The position numbers were made by a program, and so were the translations under genes. Below, piece after piece: positions 40,484-49,185 of a stretch of 64,000 bases of DNA. The notes below the pieces were generated by a model. That model ran no database searches. It was not told the origin of the DNA and was given only the letters and a program-made list of their open reading frames with translations. The DNA is from Nocardiopsis sp. FIRDI 009 (GTDB lineage Bacteria > Actinomycetota > Actinomycetes > Streptosporangiales > Streptosporangiaceae), in NCBI RefSeq assembly GCF_003386285.1, contig NZ_QPNC01000024.1, positions 149,746 through 213,745 of the forward strand. The letters run 5' to 3'. Every line of letters starts with the position of its first letter. Position 1 is the stretch's first letter.

Positions 40484-41449
40484 TCAGCCGTGCCGGCGGG
40501 TGACGGCCAGCGCCAGTTCGGCCAACCCCTCGGCCCGGTAGCCGGGCCACCCGTGCACGGCGGACACGTACTCCTCGGGGATCGCCCCGGCGCCCCACCG
40601 AGCGCCCAGCAGCGCACCGGCGATCGCCGCCACGGTGTCGGTGTCGTCCCCGGCCCGGACCGCGGCGCGCAGCGCGGCCGTGAACCCGCCCGGTTCGCGC
40701 GTGATCGCCGACCACGCGGCCTGCAGGGCCCGGACGACGAACCCGTTGCCGCCGAACGCGTGCGGCGGCCGGGCCTCGGCCTCGTCCAGCCACCCCGACC
40801 ACGCGGCGCGCCGGGCCTCCGGAAGCAGGTCGAGGCCCGCGCGGACGCCGTCCAGGTCGCCGCGGACCACCGCGCGACGCACCCCCTCACACCACAGGAC
40901 GCAGGCATCACCCGCCAGCGGGTCGCCGTGGGTCAGGTCGCTGTACCGGCGCGCCGCCGCGGCCAGGCCCCGGGGATCGTCGAGGTAGGCCAGGGCGAGC
41001 GGCCCCGTGCGCATCAGGGAACCGTTCCCGGCGCTCCGGACGCCCGACGCGTGCAGCTCCGCCGCGCCCCGCGCCATCACCCGGGCGACGTCGTCGGACC
41101 CCCACGCGTGCTCGGCCGCGCCCAGGACCCGCTCGGTCTGGTTGCCGATGTCGGTGGCGCCCTCGGCCCGCCACCTCAGGAACGCCCGCGCGGTCGCGGC
41201 CAGCGCCTCCGGAGCGAGGGGGTCGTCGTGGTCGCGCAGGGTCTTGGCCACGCACACCGCCATCTGGGTGTCGTCGGAGTACTCGCCCGGCGCGTAGGGG
41301 CCGAGCCCGCCCCCGACCATCTCGGGGACGCGGTCGGCGGGCAGCGGCGGCCCGAACTCGTAGGGGACGCCCAGGGCGTCGCCGCAGGCGGCGCCCAGCA
41401 GGACGCCGACGGCACGGTCGTCGACGGTTCCGGGGAGGGGAAGGGACAC
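40484..41449 (-). CDS. ADP-ribosylglycohydrolase (ARH/DraG-like)
   Basis: A 321-residue metal-dependent hydrolase that removes ADP-ribose from proteins or small molecules. The two magnesium sites are marked by LGAACGDALGVPYEF and YSDDTQMAV near the N-terminus and AGDDTDTVAAIAGALLGA near residue 270, all intact. SAGNGSLMRTGPLAL is another family block. The length is standard. GTG at 41449 begins directly with the domain. No ADP-ribosyltransferase is encoded nearby, so a substrate cannot be proposed. Confidence 0.88.
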   Translation of the reverse strand: MSLPLPGTVDDRAVGVLLGAACGDALGVPYEFGPPLPADRVPEMVGGGLGPYAPGEYSDDTQMAVCVAKTLRDHDDPLAPEALAATARAFLRWRAEGATDIGNQTERVLGAAEHAWGSDDVARVMARGAAELHASGVRSAGNGSLMRTGPLALAYLDDPRGLAAAARRYSDLTHGDPLAGDACVLWCEGVRRAVVRGDLDGVRAGLDLLPEARRAAWSGWLDEAEARPPHAFGGNGFVVRALQAAWSAITREPGGFTAALRAAVRAGDDTDTVAAIAGALLGARWGAGAIPEEYVSAVHGWPGYRAEGLAELALAVTRRHG

Positions 41450-41566
41450 GGCGGCCTCGCAGGGGGTGACAGGGGGTGTGCCGACCTGAGCCTAGTGCGT
41501 CGGCCGTGTCCACATCCGGCCTGGTGGGACACGATCGGTGGGGGTTCGTCCACATAGAATCCCACC

Positions 41567-43039
41567 GTGACCCCTTCCCCCGCCTCCCCCACCGGAGCCA
41601 CGCTGCACGGACGCTACGTCCTCGGCGAGCCCCTGGACACCGACGCGACGGGCAGCACCCACCCAGCCCGTGACCTGGTCGAGGACCGGTCCGTGGCGGT
41701 CACCGTCCTACACCCGGGCCTGGCCGCCGACCCCGCCGCGGAACACGAGTTCCTGGGGCGGGCCCGGCTGCTCGCCTCGGTCACCCATCCCGGTCTCGCG
41801 CGGGTCCTCGACCAGGGACGCGACGGAGGACTCGTCTACGCCGTCACCGAGCACGTCGAGGGGGAGCCGGTCGCCGGGGGCGGGCAGAGCGCCCGCCACA
41901 CTCCGCGCACCGCGCTGTCCGTCGCCGCCGACGTGCTCTCCGCGCTCCAGGCCCTGCACTCCGCCGGAACGGTCCACGGCGGCCTTCGCGCGGACTGCGT
42001 CCGTCTCGGCGGGGACGGCCGCGCGCGCGTCGCCCGCCTCCCGATGCTGCTCGGCGCCCCGGGAGCCGCCGCCCCGGAGACCCGCGCGGACGTGTACGCC
42101 GTCGGCGCGTTGCTGTACGCCCTGCTGGTCGGCGTGTCCGCGACGCGCGACGACCGCCCGCTGCGGCCGTCCTCGGCCGTTCCCGGGCTGCCGCCCGACG
42201 TGGACATGCTGGTCGCGGGCGCCACCGACCCCAACCCCCGCTACCGGCCCAGGGACGCGGGCCAGTACCTCGCCCTGGTCGAACGGGTGCTGCGGTCCCT
42301 TCCCGGAGGCGCGGCAGCCCCCGCCCCGGCGGCCGCCGTCCCCACCGGCCCGGACACCGCCGCCGTGACCGCCGTCCTCGACGCCGGGGCCCCGGGGGCG
42401 CAGGCCGCGCGCCCCGACACCCGGGAGTCGGATCCGGTCGTCGCGGAACCCGCCCGGGAGGACTCCCGACGCCGCCTCCCCGTCCTCCTCGGCGCGGGGG
42501 CGCTGGCGGCGCTGCTGGTCGGGGCCGTGGTCTGGGCACTCCTTCCGGACACCGGCGACGACCCGGGAACTGCGGGTTCCGCGCGGCCCTCCCCCGCCCG
42601 GTCAACGGCGTCCCCCTCGGAGGAGAGCGACCCGGATCCGTCCACGTCCGCAGACGACGCCGTGCTCACCCCCCACACCATCGGCCTGGACCGGGCGGAG
42701 GCCGTCGCGCTCCTGGAGAGTCTCGGCCTGGAGGCGCGGATCGTCGAGCGGCCCAGTGACGCGGCGCCCGCCGGAACCGTCGTCGACCAGGACGTCCCCT
42801 CGGGTGAACCCGCCCCCGAGGACGGTGTCGTGACGCTCACCGTGTCGAGCGGTCCCGCCGAGGACGAGTCCCCGGACGCCGGGGCCGATGCGGACGACAC
42901 GGCGGGTACTGACCCCGACTCCGACCCCGGTCCCCTCCCCGGACCGGACGCCGGCACCGAGGACGGCCCCGGCCCCGACCGGGACAACCCCGGCCGCGGC
43001 AACGGGAACGGCAACGGACTCGGCAACGGCAACCCCTAG
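41567..43039 (+). CDS. Membrane pseudokinase with one PASTA domain
   Basis: A 490-residue protein with the layout of actinobacterial PknB-type kinases but missing key residues. The N-terminal lobe reads RSVAVTVLHPGLAAD, with Thr replacing the ATP-binding lysine. The catalytic loop is HGGLRADCV in place of HRD...N, and no DFG is visible. A Pro/Ala linker, a membrane helix (LLGAGALAALLVGAVVWALL near residue 310), one PASTA repeat (IGLDRAEAVALLESLGLEA) and an Asp/Pro/Gly-rich tail ending GNGNGLGNGNP follow. It is probably catalytically dead and acts as a cell-wall-sensing scaffold. GTG at 41567. Confidence 0.82.
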   Translation: MTPSPASPTGATLHGRYVLGEPLDTDATGSTHPARDLVEDRSVAVTVLHPGLAADPAAEHEFLGRARLLASVTHPGLARVLDQGRDGGLVYAVTEHVEGEPVAGGGQSARHTPRTALSVAADVLSALQALHSAGTVHGGLRADCVRLGGDGRARVARLPMLLGAPGAAAPETRADVYAVGALLYALLVGVSATRDDRPLRPSSAVPGLPPDVDMLVAGATDPNPRYRPRDAGQYLALVERVLRSLPGGAAAPAPAAAVPTGPDTAAVTAVLDAGAPGAQAARPDTRESDPVVAEPAREDSRRRLPVLLGAGALAALLVGAVVWALLPDTGDDPGTAGSARPSPARSTASPSEESDPDPSTSADDAVLTPHTIGLDRAEAVALLESLGLEARIVERPSDAAPAGTVVDQDVPSGEPAPEDGVVTLTVSSGPAEDESPDAGADADDTAGTDPDSDPGPLPGPDAGTEDGPGPDRDNPGRGNGNGNGLGNGNP

Positions 43040-43216
43040 CCAGCCTCCGTCTCCTCCGGGCCACAGCCCTGGCGCACCACGACACCGGTTCCGCGGGAAA
43101 TGTGTGCCACCGCCACATGTGAATCGGATCACCGCGGTTCTACCTTCGGGGTGGCACCCCATCCCCCCAGGTCGGGCGGGTACGTCGGGCAGGCGGGTGC
43201 CGACTGGAGGAGTCCC

Positions 43217-44389
43217 ATGCGCAAGAGTCCCGTGATCGCCGCGACCGCCGTGCTGCTGGCCGCGACCGCCTGCGGCACCCCGGGCGAGACCGCCGGAGCC
43301 GGGGAGGACGGTCCCGTCCGCATCGGGATCGTCTACTCGTCCACCGGCCCCCTCGCCAGCTACGGAGAGCAGTACCGGCAGGGCTTCGAGGCCGGCCTCG
43401 ACCACGCCACCAACGGCACGATGGAGATCGGCGGGCGCGCCGTGGAGGTCGAGTTCATGGACGACGCCGGGGACCCCGCCACGGGCGTCTCCGCCGCACG
43501 GGAGCTCATCGGCACCGGACACGACGTCATCGCCGGGTCCGTCTCCTCCGGCATCGCCGTCCAGATCGCCCCGCTCGCCGAACAGAACGACGTCCTCTTC
43601 GTCTCCGGGCCGGCCGCGACCGACGCCATCACCGGGATCAACGACCACACGTTCCGCTCGGGCCGCCAGACCTACCAGGACATCCTCACCGCGAGCACCT
43701 TCATCGACGACCCCGACGGCGCGAACGTGGTCGTGCTGGCCCAGCAGAACGCCTTCGGCCAGGCCAACGTCGCCACCGTCACCGAGGTCCTGGAGGCCGA
43801 GGGAGCCACCGTCGACAGCGTCCTCGCGCCACCGGACAGCACCGACCTGACCCCCTTCGCCGAGCAGGTCAACCAGGCCGAACCGGACCTGGTCTTCGTC
43901 GCCTGGGCGGGCGAGACCGCCTCCGCCATGTGGCAGGCCCTCGACCAGCAGGGCGTCCTCGACACCACCGAGGTCGTCACCGGGCTCGACATCAAGCCGT
44001 CCTACCCCGTCTTCGGCGAGGCGGGCGACCGCATCTCCTTCCTCGCCTACTACTTCGACGGGGCCGCGGAGACCGAGGTCGCCGAGATCATGCGCGGCAC
44101 CGTCGAGGCGGCGGGCGGCGAGGTCGACCTGTTCACCCCGGACGGCTTCACCGCGGCGCAGATGGTCGTGCACGCCGTCTCCTCCGGCGACGACACCCAG
44201 GAGCGGATCGACGCCCTGGAGGGGTGGACCTTCGACGGAGTCAAGGGCGAGCTCCACGTGCGCGCCGACGACCACGCCCTCATCCAGCCCATGTACCAGG
44301 TCCGGATGGTCGGCGAGGGCGAGGACGCGCGCCCCGAGCTCATCGCGGAGATCCCCGCCGCCGACGTCGAGCCCGCGATGGCGGGATAG
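43217..44389 (+). CDS. livK: Branched-chain amino acid-type ABC substrate-binding lipoprotein
   Basis: A 390-residue periplasmic-binding-protein-fold lipoprotein. A signal peptide with lipobox AATACG (Cys near residue 19) is followed by VRIGIVYSSTGPLASYGEQY, the Leu/Ile/Val-binding family opening. DDAGDPATGVSAARELI and SGPAATDAITG are other family blocks. ATG at 43217 follows GGAGG. It belongs with livG, livF, livH and livM downstream but is separated from them by a repeat-rich 258-base gap. The ligand may be an amino acid, an amide/urea or a short hydroxyacid, given the neighbours; I cannot choose from sequence. Confidence 0.87.
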   Translation: MRKSPVIAATAVLLAATACGTPGETAGAGEDGPVRIGIVYSSTGPLASYGEQYRQGFEAGLDHATNGTMEIGGRAVEVEFMDDAGDPATGVSAARELIGTGHDVIAGSVSSGIAVQIAPLAEQNDVLFVSGPAATDAITGINDHTFRSGRQTYQDILTASTFIDDPDGANVVVLAQQNAFGQANVATVTEVLEAEGATVDSVLAPPDSTDLTPFAEQVNQAEPDLVFVAWAGETASAMWQALDQQGVLDTTEVVTGLDIKPSYPVFGEAGDRISFLAYYFDGAAETEVAEIMRGTVEAAGGEVDLFTPDGFTAAQMVVHAVSSGDDTQERIDALEGWTFDGVKGELHVRADDHALIQPMYQVRMVGEGEDARPELIAEIPAADVEPAMAG

Positions 44390-44427
44390 GCGGTGTTCGT
44401 TCGGGGCCTGCTTCGCCTCGGCCCGCC

Positions 44428-44575
44428 CGTCGCCCTCCACCACCCTCAACGGACGCCTGCGGCGCGGTTCCCCCCGCTTCGTCGCCCTCCACCGCCCTCA
44501 ACGGACGCCTGCGGCGCGGTTCCCCCCGCTTCGTCGCCCTCCACCGCCCTCAACGGACGCCCGCGGCGCAGCCCC
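44428..44575. repeat. Tandem repeat, 52-bp unit, about 2.8 copies
   Basis: Three copies start at 44428, 44480 and 44532, each beginning CGTCGCCCTCCACC and containing CCTCAACGGACGCCTGCGG. The first two are nearly identical and the third is partial with a few changes. The block fills the gap between the binding protein and livG genes. It is too close-packed for a CRISPR array (no variable spacers). It may form structure in the transcript and set different expression of the binding protein. Confidence 0.8.
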
Positions 44576-44647
44576 ATCCACAAGCCCCCGGCGGTGCCCG
44601 AACGCCAGACCCCCTGGACGACCGCTCCGAGAAACGGTGCCCCACCC

Positions 44648-45481
44648 ATGACTTCCGAACCCACCGACCCCACCGGGTCCACCCACCCCGCCGAGCCGGG
44701 GACGGCACCGGACGCACCCGCCGTCCCCTCCACCCCCTCCCCCGTCCTCTCCCTGGAGGACGTCAGCTGGTCGGTCGGCGGCGCCGTCATCGTCGACCAC
44801 GTCACCATGGACGTCCGCGAGGGCGAGTTCGTCGCGCTGATCGGACCCAACGGAGCCGGTAAGACCTCACTGTTCAACCTGGTCTCCGGCCTCACCAAGC
44901 CCACCGGAGGCACCATCCGCCTCTCCGGCACCGACATCACCCGCCACGCGCCGCACCGGCGCGCCCGCCTGGGCATGGGACGCACCTTCCAGACCTCCAG
45001 CGTCTTCGCCGACCTCACCGTCGGCGCCAACGTCGGCCTCGCCGTCCAGGCCCGCGACGGGGGGTCCCACCGCTTCTGGCGGCGCGCCGCACCCGAGGGC
45101 GGTCCCGAGACCCGCGACGTCCTGGACCTGGTCCGCCTCTCCCACCGGGTGGAGGCCCCGGCCGGAGAACTCTCCCACGGCGACAAGCGCAAGCTCGAAC
45201 TCGCCCTCCTGCTCGCGCGCGGCCCCCGGCTCATCCTCCTGGACGAGCCCATGGCCGGGGTCAGCGCGGGTGAGGTCGGCGAGCTCACCGCCGTCATCCG
45301 GGACGTGCACCGCGAAGGGGGCCGCTCGGTCCTCATGGTCGAACACCACATGGAGGTCCTTCTCGACATGGCCGACCGACTGGCCGTCCTGCACCACGGC
45401 GCCCTGCTCGCCCACACCGACCCCGACTCGGCCATGTCCGACCCCCGCGTCCAGGCCGCCTACCTCGGGGACGCGGCGTGA
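44648..45481 (+). CDS. livG: ABC transporter ATPase LivG-type
   Basis: A 277-residue ATP-binding subunit. Walker A is GPNGAGKTS near residue 74, the signature region is ELSHGDKRKLELALLLARGP (an LSGG variant seen in LivG/UrtD), Walker B is LILLDEPMAGVS, and the switch His is in MVEHHMEVLLDMADR. A Pro-rich N-terminal extension of about 35 residues precedes the domain; a later start is possible because the upstream site is weak. It overlaps livF by four bases, and together they power uptake of the ligand bound by the lipoprotein encoded upstream. Confidence 0.88.
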   Translation: MTSEPTDPTGSTHPAEPGTAPDAPAVPSTPSPVLSLEDVSWSVGGAVIVDHVTMDVREGEFVALIGPNGAGKTSLFNLVSGLTKPTGGTIRLSGTDITRHAPHRRARLGMGRTFQTSSVFADLTVGANVGLAVQARDGGSHRFWRRAAPEGGPETRDVLDLVRLSHRVEAPAGELSHGDKRKLELALLLARGPRLILLDEPMAGVSAGEVGELTAVIRDVHREGGRSVLMVEHHMEVLLDMADRLAVLHHGALLAHTDPDSAMSDPRVQAAYLGDAA

Positions 45482-46221
45482 CCGCCGCCGAGCCGCTCCT
45501 GGAGGCGGCCGACCTGCACGTGTGGATCGAGGGATCGCACATCCTCCAGGGGGTGTCCTTCACGGTGCCGCGCCGGGGCGTCACCGCGCTCCTCGGCCGC
45601 AACGGCGTCGGCAAGACCACCACGGTCAAGGCCCTGCTCGGCCTGGTCCCGCGCGGCGGGCGGGTGCGGTTCGACGGCGCCGACACCACCGCGCTGCCCA
45701 CGCACGCGATCGTCGCGCGCGGGATCGGCTACGTCCCCGAGGACCGCGGCGTCTTCTCCGCGCTCACCGTCGCGGAGAACCTGCGGCTGGCCGAGCGCCG
45801 CCCCGCGCGCCCCCGGTACGACCTCGTCCACGAACTCTTCCCCGAGCTGCGCCGACGCGCCGCCCAACCGGCGGGCACCCTGTCCGGCGGCCAGCAGCAG
45901 ATGCTCGCCATCGGACGCGCCCTGCTCAACGACAACGCCCTGCTCGTCGTGGACGAGCCCACCAAGGGCCTGGCGCCCAGGATCGTCGCCGAGGTCGCCG
46001 ACGCGGTCGCCCGGGCGGCCGAACGGGTACCGGTCCTGCTCGTCGAGCAGAACCTGGCACTCGTCCGCCGCGTCGCCGACCGGGCGGTCGTCCTGGACGC
46101 GGGCCGCGTCATCCACACCGGACCGGCCGCCGAACTCCTCGACGACCCCGAGCGCGTCCGTTCGCTGCTCGGGGTGGGGCGCTCCGCCCCGGCCGGCGAC
46201 ACCGCGGGGAGGCACACGTGA
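45478..46221 (+). CDS. livF: ABC transporter ATPase LivF-type
   Basis: A 247-residue ATPase. Walker A is GRNGVGKTTT near residue 40, the signature is TLSGGQQQMLAIGRALL, Walker B is LLVVDEPTKGLAP, and the switch is LLVEQNLALVRRVADR. GYVPEDRGVFSALTVAENL is the LivF-type Q-loop extension. The GTG start overlaps the livG stop (GTGA). All catalytic residues are intact. It forms a heterodimer with LivG. Confidence 0.9.
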   Translation: MTAAEPLLEAADLHVWIEGSHILQGVSFTVPRRGVTALLGRNGVGKTTTVKALLGLVPRGGRVRFDGADTTALPTHAIVARGIGYVPEDRGVFSALTVAENLRLAERRPARPRYDLVHELFPELRRRAAQPAGTLSGGQQQMLAIGRALLNDNALLVVDEPTKGLAPRIVAEVADAVARAAERVPVLLVEQNLALVRRVADRAVVLDAGRVIHTGPAAELLDDPERVRSLLGVGRSAPAGDTAGRHT

Positions 46222-47117
46222 GCACCATCGTCCTGCTCACCCTCACGGGTCTGGGCCTGGGCGCCCTGTACTTCCTCATCGCCTCGGGCCTGTCCCTGAT
46301 CTTCGGCCTGATGGACGTGCTCAACTTCGCGCACGGCGCGTTCCTCGCCGTCGGCGCCTACGGCACCTGGTGGGCGAGCGAGTACCTGCCGGGCGCGGGG
46401 GCGGACGGGGTCGGCTTCCTGCTCGCCGTGGCCTTCGGGGTCGCCGCGGGCACCCTCGCCGCCACCCTCGTCGAACTCTGCGTCATCCGCCCGCTGTACG
46501 GACGGCACCGCGAGCAGATCCTCGCCACGGTCGGCCTCAGCCTGGCCGTGCCCGCGCTGCTCCAGGCGGTCTGGGGCGCCGACCCGCTCCCCTTCCCGCG
46601 CCCCGACCTGGTGTCCGGCACCGTCGGCGTGCTCGGCGTGAACGTCCCCCGGGACCGCTTCCTGCTGATCCTCGCCGCCGTCGCCGTGTTCACCGCGCTC
46701 TGGCTGTTCAACGCCCGCACCCGCTACGGCCTCATCGTCCGCGCGGGCGTCCAGGACCGGGCGATGGTCACCGCTCTGGGCATCGACGTGCGCAGGGCGT
46801 TCACCCTGGTGTTCGCGATCGGCGGGGCCGCCGCCGCGCTGGCGGGGGCACTCGGCGGCCTCTACTTCGGCGTGGTCACCCCGACCCAGGGCCTGTCCCT
46901 GCTGATCTTCGCGTTCATCGTCGTCGTGATCGGCGGGACCACCTCGCTCACCGGATGCGCGGTGGCCTCCCTGGCCGTCGGCCTCGTCCAGCAGTTCGCC
47001 AACTACTACACCGTCGCCGGTCTGGGCGACATCGCCGTGGTCGTCGTCCTCGCCCTGGTGCTGCTCACCAGGCAGGGCGGACTGGCCGCCAGGAAGTCCG
47101 CGGAGAGGGTGGCGTGA
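46218..47117 (+). CDS. livH: ABC transporter permease LivH-type
   Basis: A 299-residue inner-membrane permease. SLIFGLMDVLNFAHGAFLAV near the N-terminus is the LivH family signature. YGLIVRAGVQDRAMVTALGI is the cytoplasmic loop that contacts the ATPases (ExxRA-type, here VRAG). About eight membrane segments are visible. GTG at 46218 overlaps the livF stop by four bases. The stop TGA shares a base with the livM start (TGATG), which suggests coupled translation. Confidence 0.9.
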   Translation: MSTIVLLTLTGLGLGALYFLIASGLSLIFGLMDVLNFAHGAFLAVGAYGTWWASEYLPGAGADGVGFLLAVAFGVAAGTLAATLVELCVIRPLYGRHREQILATVGLSLAVPALLQAVWGADPLPFPRPDLVSGTVGVLGVNVPRDRFLLILAAVAVFTALWLFNARTRYGLIVRAGVQDRAMVTALGIDVRRAFTLVFAIGGAAAALAGALGGLYFGVVTPTQGLSLLIFAFIVVVIGGTTSLTGCAVASLAVGLVQQFANYYTVAGLGDIAVVVVLALVLLTRQGGLAARKSAERVA

Positions 47118-48265
47118 TGACCGAGACCGACGTGACGGCGAAGACCCCGGACCGCCCCGGCCCCTCCCCCGCCGCCGGGTCCCCGAACCCCGCCGCCCGC
47201 GCACGGCGGCGCCCGCCCGCCTGGGCCGCTCCGGCCGCCGTGCTCGCGGTGGCGCTGAGCCTGCCGTTCTCGACCCTGACCCTGCCGGGGGTGTTCGAGG
47301 GCGCGCTGAACGGACCCCCGACCCTGCACCTGCTCGCCACCTGCCTGGTCTTCGGCGGTCTGGCCACCAGCTACGACCTGCTCTACGGACGCGTGGGACT
47401 GCTCTCCTTCGGGCACGCCCTCTACTTCGCCTGCGGCGCCTACGCCGCCGCGCTGCTCATGTCGGTGCTGGACCTGCCGCTGGGGTGGGCGGCCGTCCTC
47501 TCGGTGCTCGGCGGCACCCTCCTGGCCCTCGTCCTGGGCGCGGTCTCGCTCCGGGTCAACGGGATCGCCCTGGCGATGGTGACGCTCGCCTTCGCCCAGG
47601 CCGGATCGATCCTCGTCGCCCGTGACCCGGGCCGGGTCACCGGCGGCGAGGAGGGGCTCTCCCTGGACACCGCGCACGTTCCCGACGCGTTCGTGGGCGT
47701 GGTCGACACGGTCAACCTGTACTGGGCCGCCGTCGCCTACGTCGCCGTCACCCTCGCCCTGGTGTGGTGGCTGGACGCCTCCCCGGTCGGCCGGGTCTGG
47801 CGGGGGATCCGGGCCAACGAGCAGCGCGTCGCGGTGCTGGGCGTCAACCCCTACCCCTACAAGCTGGCGGCGTTCACCGTCAGCGGCGGCCTGGCCTCCC
47901 TGGGCGGTGTCGTCTACCTGCTGGTCGCCGGGGGCGTCACCCCCGTCGTCACCACCGCCGAGTTCACCCTCACCCTGCTGGTGATGGTGGCCCTGGGCGG
48001 CGCGGGCACGCGCTGGGGACCGCTGCTGGGGGCGGCCTTGTACACCTACGCCGACCACCGGCTCCTCCAGCTCGGCGGCTCCGACGCCTTCGCCGCCCTG
48101 CCCGCCTGGATCGCCGCCCCGCTCTCGCAGCCCCTGTTCGTCCTCGGCGCGCTGTTCGTCCTGATGGTCTTCTTCTTCCCCGGTGGTGTCGTCGCGCTCC
48201 CGGGCAGGATCAGGTCGGTATGGCGAGGCCGCCGGGGTCCCGCCCGCACGAAGGAGTCACCATGA
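47117..48265 (+). CDS. livM: ABC transporter permease LivM-type
   Basis: A 382-residue permease with about ten membrane segments. GRVGLLSFGHALYFACGAYA is the LivM signature, and VGRVWRGIRANEQRVAVLGV is the ATPase-coupling loop (conserved R.IR.NE.RA). MFFFPGGVV near the C-terminus is also typical. A Pro/Ala/Arg-rich leader of 35 residues precedes the first helix. The stop overlaps the start of the hydrolase gene, so a sixth gene is in the same operon. Confidence 0.9.
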   Translation: MTETDVTAKTPDRPGPSPAAGSPNPAARARRRPPAWAAPAAVLAVALSLPFSTLTLPGVFEGALNGPPTLHLLATCLVFGGLATSYDLLYGRVGLLSFGHALYFACGAYAAALLMSVLDLPLGWAAVLSVLGGTLLALVLGAVSLRVNGIALAMVTLAFAQAGSILVARDPGRVTGGEEGLSLDTAHVPDAFVGVVDTVNLYWAAVAYVAVTLALVWWLDASPVGRVWRGIRANEQRVAVLGVNPYPYKLAAFTVSGGLASLGGVVYLLVAGGVTPVVTTAEFTLTLLVMVALGGAGTRWGPLLGAALYTYADHRLLQLGGSDAFAALPAWIAAPLSQPLFVLGALFVLMVFFFPGGVVALPGRIRSVWRGRRGPARTKESP

Positions 48266-49185
48266 CCGAGACGGAACACGACCCGCCGGGGGGCGTCTGG
48301 ACCGACGGGGAGGAGTCGACGGTCGCCGTGCCGGGCGGCGACCTCGCCGTCACCCGCTGGGGCACGGGGCCCGGGACCCCGGTCCTGGGCATCCACGGCA
48401 TCACCGCCAACGGGTACGCCCTCGCCCGCCCGGCCGTCGAGCTGGACCGGTTGGGCGGCCCGCCGCTGATCGCCCCCGACCTGCGCGGCCGCGGCCGCAG
48501 CGGGCACCTGCCCGGCCCCTTCGGGCTGGGCGCCCACGTCGACGACGTCATCGCGGTCCTCGACGCCCACGGTGTGGACCGCACCGTCCTCGTCGGCCAC
48601 TCGATGGGCGCCTTCGTGGCGTGCCTGGCCGCCGTCCGCCACCCCGACCGGGTCACCGGCCTGCTCCTGGTCGACGGCGGCCACGGACTCCCGGTGCCGC
48701 CCGGGGCCGACATCGAGGACGTGCTCGGCCCCGCCATGACGCGACTGCGCATGTCGTTCGCGAACGCCGACGCCTACCGGGACTTCTGGCGGAACCACCC
48801 CGCCATCTCCGGACGGTGGAACACCTGGGTGGACCACTACGTCACGCGCGACCTCACCGGGACCGAGCCCGACCTGCGTTCGGCCTGCTCGGAGGAGGCC
48901 GCGCGGGTCGACGGTGCGCAGGTCCTCACCGACCCCGAGGTGCTGGGCGCGATCCACCGCCTGTCCCGGCCCGCCCGTCTGGCCTGGGCGGCACGCGGCC
49001 TGCTCGACGAGAGCCCCGGCCTGTACACGCCCGAGCGCCTGGCCGGGCTCCCCGACGACCTCGCCCTCCTGGAGCTGCCCGACGACAACCACTACAGCCC
49101 GATGTTCTCCTCAACCGCCGGTCTGCTCGCCCAGGAGATCCACTCCCTGGTCGAGCAGACCGTGCAGGTGCAGGGCGAGCTGTAG
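48262..49185 (+). CDS. Alpha/beta hydrolase
   Basis: A 307-residue cytoplasmic hydrolase. VLGIHGITANGYALARPAVE provides the oxyanion region, VLVGHSMGAFVACLA holds the nucleophilic Ser near residue 114, and the His is in LPDDNHYSPMF near the C-terminus. It starts with ATG overlapping the livM stop (ATGA) and has AAGGAG upstream, so it belongs to the Liv operon. It may hydrolyse an ester or lactone that the transporter brings in. Its last 75 bases overlap the 3' end of the facing regulator gene. Confidence 0.85.
   Translation: MTETEHDPPGGVWTDGEESTVAVPGGDLAVTRWGTGPGTPVLGIHGITANGYALARPAVELDRLGGPPLIAPDLRGRGRSGHLPGPFGLGAHVDDVIAVLDAHGVDRTVLVGHSMGAFVACLAAVRHPDRVTGLLLVDGGHGLPVPPGADIEDVLGPAMTRLRMSFANADAYRDFWRNHPAISGRWNTWVDHYVTRDLTGTEPDLRSACSEEAARVDGAQVLTDPEVLGAIHRLSRPARLAWAARGLLDESPGLYTPERLAGLPDDLALLELPDDNHYSPMFSSTAGLLAQEIHSLVEQTVQVQGEL

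Noticed and set aside
44428..44575. Possible CRISPR array
   Set aside because: The unit repeats without distinct spacers, so it is a tandem repeat. No cas genes are present in the window.
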